A stretch of 64,000 bases of DNA from Alligator mississippiensis (Eukaryota; Chordata; Crocodylia; Alligatoridae): assembly GCF_030867095.1 (NCBI RefSeq), contig NC_081824.1, positions 119,110,162 through 119,174,161 of the forward strand, written 5' to 3'. The notes below the pieces were generated by a model, which did not search any database, had not been told where the DNA came from, and saw nothing but the letters and a program-made list of their open reading frames with translations. The position numbers were made by a program, and so were the translations under genes. Positions 57,919-64,000 of this stretch are shown here, one piece after another (the first letter of the stretch is position 1; each line of letters starts with the position of its first letter).

Positions 57919-58877
57919 TACACTTGGGTCTCTCTTTACGCAAATTCGTTTTGTGTGAATTCACTTATATGAGAGACATTACTTACACCAGAAGTTCACT
58001 TTGTGCGAGAAAAATTCACTTTGTGCGAGGCTGACAGAGTTCCATCCTGCAGGGGGCTGCGACAAAGCGGAAGGAAGGCGGTGAGATGGGGAATCATGTG
58101 CATGTACAGCACGTGCACGTGGCCCCAGGTGGCCTTGACAGCGGCTCTGGCAGGTAAGTGGGGGGTTGAGGCCCCTGTAGGAAGGGAGCTAGGCATAGTT
58201 GGGCTGTGGCTGCTGCCCAGTCAGGTGGTGCTTGGGGCCTGGGCCACAGTGTGTGGCTGCAGGGCCCCAGCGGGGAGAAGGATGGGGCCTTGGGTGGCTC
58301 GTTGGGGGAGGGGGAGGAGGAGGGGGAGGGCCAGGCGGGCTATGGAGGCTCTGGGACAGGGAACCAGGGCAGCAGGTAACAGCGGGGCCCTGTGGAGAAC
58401 CTGCTTGCCCAGTGCTGCCCTGGCAGCACACCTCCTGTGCCTGCAGTTGCTTGGAGCACAAAGCTCACAGCTGCTGTGCGCAGCCCCACTGATCTCAGCC
58501 ATGTCAGGTTGTGCACAGCCTGGGGGAAGGAAGCAGGGCAGCTGGGAATGGTGGCTGCTTGCCGCTGCTTCCCTCCCACAGGCTGCTGCATCCCAGCAGG
58601 TGCGACCCAGCGTGGCTGGGCTCAGTGGGGACATGCAGAAAAGCTGTGAGCTCTGTGTGCAGGAGGTGCGTTGCCTGGGCAGTATGGGACAAGCAGCAGC
58701 AGGCGGGGAGATCCCCGCGCAGCTCCTCTGCTCCCTGATGTGCTGGGTTGTGGGGAAAGGAAGCAGGGCAGCAGGGAACTCGGTATGTATCCCTATTAAT
58801 TATTTGTAATAATGGATTCACTTTATGCAAGGGTTTTTTTGGAATGCAGCCCTCATATAAAGAGAGACCCAAGTGTA
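57919..58877. mobile_element. 955-bp Tc1/mariner-like MITE
   Basis: Element 57921-58875 with identical 18-bp terminal inverted repeats CACTTGGGTCTCTCTTTA and TA on both sides (57919-57920, 58876-58877), the TA duplication typical of Tc1/mariner. Subterminal AATTCACTTTGTGCGAG (twice near 58000) recurs as ATTCACTTTATGCAAGG near 58813. The GC-rich core has repeated GGAAGCAGGGCAGC units and many spurious open frames but no transposase. Confidence 0.9.
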
Positions 58878-59557
58878 CCAGCAACTTTATTTACTTGCCC
58901 ATAATCTTTGTTCCATATTCTTCTTCCAATACTAAATATAAATTTACTAAAGTCAAGAAAATAAAATTTCCAGTGTACTGTATCAGTCATCTTGACAGTC
59001 AGCTATTTAGTAAATAAAAAACATTATTCTGAATTGTAAATCCTCAAATTGTGAATTGCCCATATTTGTGAACAATTTATTTAACTGGTATTCTAAAAGA
59101 TTTGAAGGGAAGCCTGTACTGGTGCCTGATGACTGCAGACCCATGTGCTCTGGATATGAAGACCAGATTCCTCTTTGCTAAGGTACAGCGACAGCAAACA
59201 TTTCTCCATTCCACGCAAAAAAGAATTTAACGTTTGTTGGCACAAAAAGATGAACTGATTTCATTGATCTCTAGTAACATATTTATACAATGTGTAATGG
59301 TCCATGTATCCCATCCCTTCTCCTTTAAGCATCTTTTCACAAGTACCCATCTTATTTTCATGGAAAGACAGTCTGTGGTAATCCTCTTCCTCTCTTGCAT
59401 CCAGGAATAGAAGGTACCTTTTTTGCACCAAGTGCAGTCAGCAGAAAGAGAACGTTTTGGCTTTCCAGACTGCTCAAATCTTACACTACGTCTGCTGAGC
59501 TTGGCTTTTGCAACCAATTTCTTATTTGTTAAGGGACACCACAAAGCAGCAAACAGC
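58878..59557. other. Non-coding; unexplained 110-codon minus-strand frame
   Basis: The minus-strand frame at 59227-59559 is longer than its AT-rich context would predict and rich in K/R/C/W, but I do not recognise it. No splice or repeat support. Confidence 0.3.
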
Positions 59558-59637
59558 ATCTATGACAAAGGGTATGGCCAATCCTGACAACAAAAAAACC
59601 TTTGTTGTCAGGATTGGCCATACCCTTTGTCATAGAT
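59558..59637. repeat. Perfect 37-bp inverted repeat
   Basis: Arms 59558-59594 and 59601-59637 are exact reverse complements with a 6-nt loop (AAAACC). The arm begins ATCTATGACAAAGGGTATGG. Confidence 0.97.
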
Positions 59638-59818
59638 TCAGATATGGGAGCGGGGAGAAGCGATAATGTTGTTCTGTCTCTCAACTTTCTGGAGAAGGAC
59701 AACATTCCCTCTCCCTATAATGATACGGAAGTATGTTGTTAAAAAGCCTATACTTGTAAAGAGCATTCAGGTAAGTGTATATATAAGCTGGTGTAATGCT
59801 GTACTTCACTATGGCTGT

Positions 59819-60558
59819 TGGGCTAGAAACAGACCAGTTTAAACAGTCAAAAAGCCTGAAGCTGAATCAATCCAGTGTTTGCAGGTTAGTCTAAGCTGCG
59901 GAGATTAAACTGAGAAACAACTGGACACACATTCACTCTTGATTCAGAAAATGCAGCCACATACCACTAGTGGTTCAGGCCAGAAGGTTGGGGAGGGGGT
60001 GCTAGAGTATGGCTCTCTGGCATATTGCCAGCATGGGCTGTGTGTTTGCTTCCTCTTCCTGCTGCCCCTGAGGTCTCTGGGATTTGCAGTCCAGACTCAG
60101 AGCAGCAGGACTCTTCCTGCTTCCAGACATAGGCAGGGTCTGCTTTCATGTGCTTCTGGGATTTGTAGTCTACAGTTGCAGCCAGCACTAAGTTTGAGCA
60201 GGGAAAGGGGTGTTTAACCCCCATTCCCTGGCACCAGACCCCAGCTGGGGTTTGCCTGCGGGGAGGGGACCCATTCTCTGCTGTAGCTGGCAGCACAGCC
60301 CAGCCCGGCTCAGGGCTGCAAAGCATTCTGTGGGACTGTGATTTAACTTTAACCAGGAAGGGGTCTGGGATAGAAGTTTCATAAACTGGTTTGATTCAAA
60401 TCAGTAAAATCTGATACTACACTGAACCAGGTTTATCTTAAACTAGTTTCAGCCACTTTGAAACTGGTTTATGTGCACTGAACATCTGTTCTGTTATAGG
60501 TTTAAACCAGTTTCTGATCACTTGAACCTGTTTGTATGTAACTTCCCTAGCTCTTATG
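59819..60558. mobile_element. MITE of the same head family, about 740 bp
   Basis: Head GGCTAGAAACAGACCAGTTT, GTCAAAAAGCCTGAAGCTG, GTTTGCAGGTTAGTCTAAG is homologous for over 150 bp to the heads at 15448 and 33985. The right end, reverse-complemented, gives GAGCTAGGGAAG and AAACTGGTTTAAACC, matching the left TIR loosely (CTAG, CAGTTTAAAC). GGGATTTGCAGTC / GGGATTTGTAGTC repeats inside. Non-coding. Confidence 0.6.
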
Positions 60559-60562
60559 TACG

Positions 60563-60830
60563 CAGGACACATCTACACTTAGAATAAAGCGCCTTTGCTA
60601 CCACACATTGTTTACTACCTCTAATATGAGGTACTAGATCAAGGCTCTGTAGCTGCGCTAGCGCGTAGTAGCAAAGGCAAATGTTTTTTGTTTGTGACAC
60701 TTAATGCGCAGTAGGCTAATTCTACTGTACATTAGCATGGTTTTTGCCATGACATGCTAATGCACAGTAGAACAGTCCACAATGCATTAAGGCATCTCGC
60801 GTACATACACACACAGCCTTGCAACAGTTT
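60563..60830. mobile_element. Short MITE with internal hairpin
   Basis: GGACACATCTACACTTAG opens an element in which 60721-60769 (CTACTGTACATTAGCATG ... CATGCTAATGCACAGTAG) pairs. AAAGCGCCTTTGCTACCAC (60587) and GTAGCAAAGGC (60668) also pair. No 3' terminus or TSD could be fixed. Confidence 0.5.
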
Positions 60831-61123
60831 CCCCTCAGCAAGAAGGGGACATACCTGTATTTGAAGGTTACATATATCTGAAAGAGCTTGTTGTCTAAGT
60901 AAATTCAGCTCAGACTAACGTGCTAAATCAGATACCATTGACACAATTAGTTAATGTTACATCATTAGAACAGGTCCTTATAACTTGCTACAGCAAGATA
61001 TTTTGTACTTTAAGGTCTTTCTGGATTAGAACTTGTGGTCTTAGACTGAGGTTTTGGTACTTGAGTATGTACTAAGTGTGTGGAAACTGTATTCTTCAAT
61101 TTTATATATATACATATATTCAA

Positions 61124-61130
<7 letters not shown>
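60831..61130. other. AT-rich non-coding DNA
   Basis: No recognisable feature. Confidence 0.4.

Positions 61131-61181
<51 letters not shown>
61131..61181. repeat. (CA)n microsatellite
   Basis: 51-bp uninterrupted CA run, directly next to the left end of a foldback element. Confidence 0.98.
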
Positions 61182-61183
<2 letters not shown>

Positions 61184-61983
61184 CGTGCGAAACAGTTCCT
61201 ATTTAATTTGGATTCAGATTCAGCCTGAATTGGGGACAGTGATTTGATTCGTTGATTTGGATCACCGTCCCTAATTCGATTTGGCTGAATCTGAACCTGA
61301 AGATTCGATGCCGGTTCGAAGAATCAGGGATTTGGCCATAGATACAGCTTTAAAACTTTTTTCTACATACCTTGAGGTAGCAGCATGGCTCGTGAACGCT
61401 CAGATGCTGGGGTGGATGGAGCACCCCACAGGAGTGGGGGGCCCCTCCAAATGCTCGGTGGCAAACCCAGAAGTGGACCGGAAGTACTTCCAGCCCACTT
61501 CTGGGCTGCCGGGGAACACACAGGGGGGCCTCCCTGTGCCCCCATGGCTCAGTAATCAGCCACAGGAGGCCCTGGGTACTGCCCCCAGACCCAGGAGGTA
61601 CCAGTCACTGAGCTGAGGGGGCATGGGGGGGGGCCCAGCATGCTCCCCGGTGGACCAAGAAGTGAACCGGAACTGCTTCTGGCCCACTTCAGGGTCTGCT
61701 GCTCAGTGCACTGGGGAGCCATCCATGCTTCTGTGGGACACTCCATGTACCCCAGAATCACAGCACTCATGAGCCCCTGCTACCTAGAGGTATGTAGAAA
61801 AAACATTTAAAGCTGTGTCTATGTCTGAATCTCCGAATCTTTCCAAATCTCTCCAAATCAATTCAGAGGGTTCCGATTAGATTTGAAGAGATTGAAGAGT
61901 CCTTTGATTCTATTCAGATTCAGAGATTCAGCCACCGAATCAGGCTGAATTGAATCAGGGACTGGAGCTTCGCACAGCCCTAA
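61184..61983. mobile_element. Foldback (long inverted repeat) element, about 800 bp
   Basis: The two halves are reverse complements, centred near 61580. For example ACAGCTTTAAAACTTTTTTC, then TACATACCTTGAGGTAGCAG (left, 61345-61385) pairs with CTGCTACCTAGAGGTATGTA, then GAAAAAACATTTAAAGCTGT (right, 61776-61820). The ends carry GTGCGAA / TTCGCAC and the right end reads TTCGCACAGCCCTA. Imperfect GAATC/GATTC-rich termini. Non-coding. Confidence 0.75.
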
Positions 61984-61987
61984 TACA

Positions 61988-61996
<9 letters not shown>

Positions 61997-62021
<25 letters not shown>
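61997..62021. repeat. (CA)n microsatellite
   Basis: 25-bp CA run on the other side of the foldback element, next to a further MITE. Confidence 0.95.
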
Positions 62022-62462
62022 GGAGACCCTTGCCATTCATGAGGGATCCATCTGGAGATCCCCGCGAACAGCAAAATCTGCAAATACTGATGGGGCTCCC
62101 CATCAGACCTCACACCTGCCTCCTATTCCCCACCCCGTAAGAAGCTGGAAGTGCAGGGCTCCCCTGCAGTGCCCATGGACCAACCGTGGCTGCTTCTGGG
62201 GGAGAAGATGCCACCGCCACAGCCGCCTCCCTCCACATCCCTGGTGTTTGCTCTCTGCTCACCCGGCTCTGCTCTGCTGTCCCCGGCTTTGCCCTCCCCT
62301 GCCCCACACAGCGCTCCATGCCTGCTTACACAGAGGCAGGAGCTTGGTGCAGTTCCAGAGGGAGCTGCGGTGGTGCTCACCCAGGCCTACCCTGTTGCTG
62401 TGGTGCACAACGAATATTCAAATCCGCAAATAGCGGATTCACGAATAGTGAGGGTTTCCTGT
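62021..62462. mobile_element. Pogo/Tigger-like MITE
   Basis: Left end CAGGAGACCCTTGCCATTCA; right end, reverse-complemented, CAGGAAACCCTCACTATTCG. These terminal repeats are of the Tigger/pogo style. The right flank starts TATA, compatible with a TA duplication; the left flank is the microsatellite so TA is not seen there. Interior GC-rich, non-coding. Confidence 0.6.
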
Positions 62463-63205
62463 ATATACATGACCACAGAGACATCAGAATGTCTACAAAA
62501 CTGAAGGTTTACAAAGCCATCATTCTTCTGACCCCCCTTTATGCCTGCAAAATCTGGACCATTTACCAGAGTCATGCCAAGAAACTAAACCACTTCCTAC
62601 TTGTGCTGCCTGTGAAAGGTACTGCAGGTCAAGTAGCAGGACAAGATGCCAGACACTGAGGTGCTCAGAAGATCAACTCTCCCCAGTATTCACACCCTGC
62701 TGAAACTGGCACAGCTAAGATGGGCTGGCCACCTCTCAAGAATGACTGACACTTACCTGCCAAAGAAAGTCTTCTATGGCCAACTGTCAAATGGAGTATG
62801 CTTTTGCGGTGCACCAAAAAAGCAGTACAAGGACACCTTAAAGGTGTCCCTAAAGAGTTTCAGCATCAACCCAGAGTTGTGGGAGCAAATTGCTCACGAC
62901 CATCCATCCTGGAGGTCCCAAATCCAGAACAGAGCATTGCCCTTTAAAGAGCAATGCACGGCAGAAGCAATGAAGAAACGCATGGCCAGGAAAACGAAAA
63001 CCTCCCATATCCAGTCATCATCACCCCTACTGCAGCAGACTGTTCAAAGCAAAGATCGGACTTATAAGTCACTTATGTACTCATGTGACCTAGCCTCCAC
63101 CCCTCTTCATTCTCTTCCCTTGCCCTTTTTTCTCTTTTCCCTTTTTCTTTCCCACTTCTTCCCTCCCCTCCCCCCGCTAGATGCGGTCATCTTTGCCCAC
63201 AAAGG
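62463..63205 (+). mobile_element. Non-LTR retrotransposon 3' end (RT C-terminal region)
   Basis: 62480-62590 gives STKLKVYKAIILLTPLYACK, then HAKKLNHF. After a frameshift, 62646-63209 gives TEVLRRSTLPSIHTLLKLAQ, LRWAGHLSRMTDTYLPKKVF, YGQLSNG, then KKQYKDTLK. This LRWxGHxxRMxDxxxPKxxFYGxL pattern is the C-terminal region common in vertebrate LINE ORF2 proteins. A decayed Cys/His tail and a CT-rich 3' UTR with CATCTTTGCCCACAAAGGA follow. Clade not resolved. Confidence 0.75.
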
Positions 63206-63210
63206 ATGAA

Positions 63211-63283
63211 AGTGTGTGTGTGTGTATACACACAAAAGTGTGTGTGTGGAAAGTATGTGTACACACACACACACACACACACA
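63211..63283. repeat. (TG)n/(CA)n mirrored microsatellite
   Basis: GTGTGTGTGTGTG then ACACACA and AGTGTGTGTGTGG then ACACACACACACACA, so it is itself self-complementary. Confidence 0.95.
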
Positions 63284-63286
63284 TCT

Positions 63287-63540
63287 ATTTAGTATCTGCT
63301 TAAAGTCTGCTTGAAAGCTCGCTCAATATGCCATGTGAAATGAATTTATTACACTGTCCTTTTTATGAAATCATTTCCAATATTTCTTTTGAAGTAGAAG
63401 TTATTTTGGTAAGGCTTTTGGTCCAATAGAAATTCTACTTCAAAAGAAATCTTGGAAATGATTTCATAAAAGGACAGTGTAATAAATTCGTTTCACATGG
63501 CATATTGCGTGAGCTTTCAAGCAGATACTATTTAGATCAG
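63287..63540. repeat. Inverted repeat with about 110-bp arms
   Basis: Left arm 63287-63402 and right arm 63427-63538 pair (GCCATGTGAAATGAATTTAT with ATAAATTCGTTTCACATGGC; CATTTCCAATATTTCTTTTG with CAAAAGAAATCTTGGAAATG). The left arm carries a 10-bp internal duplication (TAAAGTCTGC). The spacer contains TTTTGGTCCAATAGA. Foldback MITE-like. Confidence 0.85.
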
Positions 63541-63739
63541 CACCTTTGAATAATTAAAATATTCTTTCCTCAGAAGTCACCCTAAATTATTTCTAGACTA
63601 AATGGTGACCAAAAACGTGCTGCAAGCAATTTATAACAACAATACATGGGTGAGTACTTAACTGCAACAGATCTGTAGGAAGAGCTGTCATTGTACCTAG
63701 GACAGATTTTAAGAATTTAGGCTTAGGGGTCATTATAAC
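63541..63739. other. Non-coding DNA
   Basis: No recognisable feature. Confidence 0.4.
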
Positions 63740-63769
63740 ATTCCAAAATTAAGATACTGGTTAACTGAA

Positions 63770-63880
63770 GCATACTTCAAGATCCCTCCTCTGCTTACAT
63801 GCAGGTAGAGGACAGCCTATGACCTACCACATGTCAGGCAAGTGCCTCAGCCACTGAGCTACTGGCACGTCTGAGCTAGC
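63770..63880 (-). mobile_element. tRNA-derived SINE fragment
   Basis: Read on the minus strand: GCCAGTAGCTCAGTGGCTGA (box A with TAGCTCAGTGG), GGCACTTGCCTGACATGTGG (anticodon-arm-like), then AGGTCATAGGCTG in place of box B. The head thus resembles a tRNA gene with a decayed B box. Confidence 0.6.
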
Positions 63881-64000
63881 TCAAGAAAAATCTTAAGATC
63901 ACATCTACTTGTCTATTTTGTCTAGAGAAATGGGAAAATATTTTAAATATCTTAAGTTTTTCTGGGGTGGTAAACTAGTTCCTGTTTTGCTTTAAGTTAC

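Noticed and set aside
58003..58809. 268-codon plus-strand frame
   Set aside because: Lies wholly in a 955-bp MITE with TIRs and TA duplication; composition-driven, no transposase motif.

Overview
This is vertebrate genomic DNA. There are no operons or Shine-Dalgarno sites. Coding signal is split by introns, (CA)n microsatellites are present, and dead transposable elements are densely nested. The repeat set (several CR1 LINEs, a Tx1-group LINE, a Penelope-like fragment, a Ty3/Gypsy element with PNMA-type gag, and many hAT and Tc1/mariner-like MITEs) points to a non-avian sauropsid, most likely a crocodilian or possibly a turtle. The species is inferred from repeat style only.

One host gene is recognised. 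Three minus-strand exons between 37878 and 41919 encode most of the ectodomain of the soluble class II cytokine receptor IL22RA2 (IL-22 binding protein). Their splice sites and intron phases (1, 2, 1, 0) fit that receptor family. The signal-peptide exon (expected at higher coordinates) and the last coding exon (expected at lower coordinates) were not located. A hAT-like element with a 7-bp target-site duplication lies in the intron between the second and third recognised exons.

Layout. 1-4560 is mostly unassigned DNA with a small tandem repeat and a palindrome. 4565-6715 is a decayed plus-strand CR1. 7326-7960 holds two CR1 tails. 9300-13165 is an older plus-strand CR1 carrying an SGNH-esterase ORF1 relic, with a minus-strand CR1 tail inserted at 12318-12812. 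14092-14377 is a hAT MITE. 15448-16800 is a GC-rich palindromic element, followed by a CR1 tail. 17.1-21.4 kb is quiet. 21440-21890 is a Penelope-like (GIY-YIG) fragment. 22.2-23.2 kb is a GC-rich palindrome. 24.7-31.9 kb is a minus-strand Tx1-group LINE, broken by a Gypsy solo LTR (27481-28412) and by another insertion (28.8-29.5 kb). 33.98-36.56 kb is a giant GC-rich palindrome of about 2.5 kb. 37.9-41.9 kb is IL22RA2. 42.9-43.9 kb is a CR1 tail. 45523-50511 is a Ty3/Gypsy element: 5' LTR, tRNA-Pro-type primer-binding site, PNMA-like gag, CCHC, protease, RT and RNase H. It is cut off by a nearly intact minus-strand CR1 at 50512-53640. 54-64 kb is a mosaic of MITEs, perfect hairpins, microsatellites, a LINE 3' end and a tRNA-derived SINE.

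The mobile elements do not form a working system. They record layered insertion: LTR into Tx1 LINE, CR1 into CR1, CR1 into Gypsy, hAT into a host intron. The items most worth follow-up are the PNMA-type Gypsy, the giant palindrome and its recurring cassette, and the incomplete IL22RA2.
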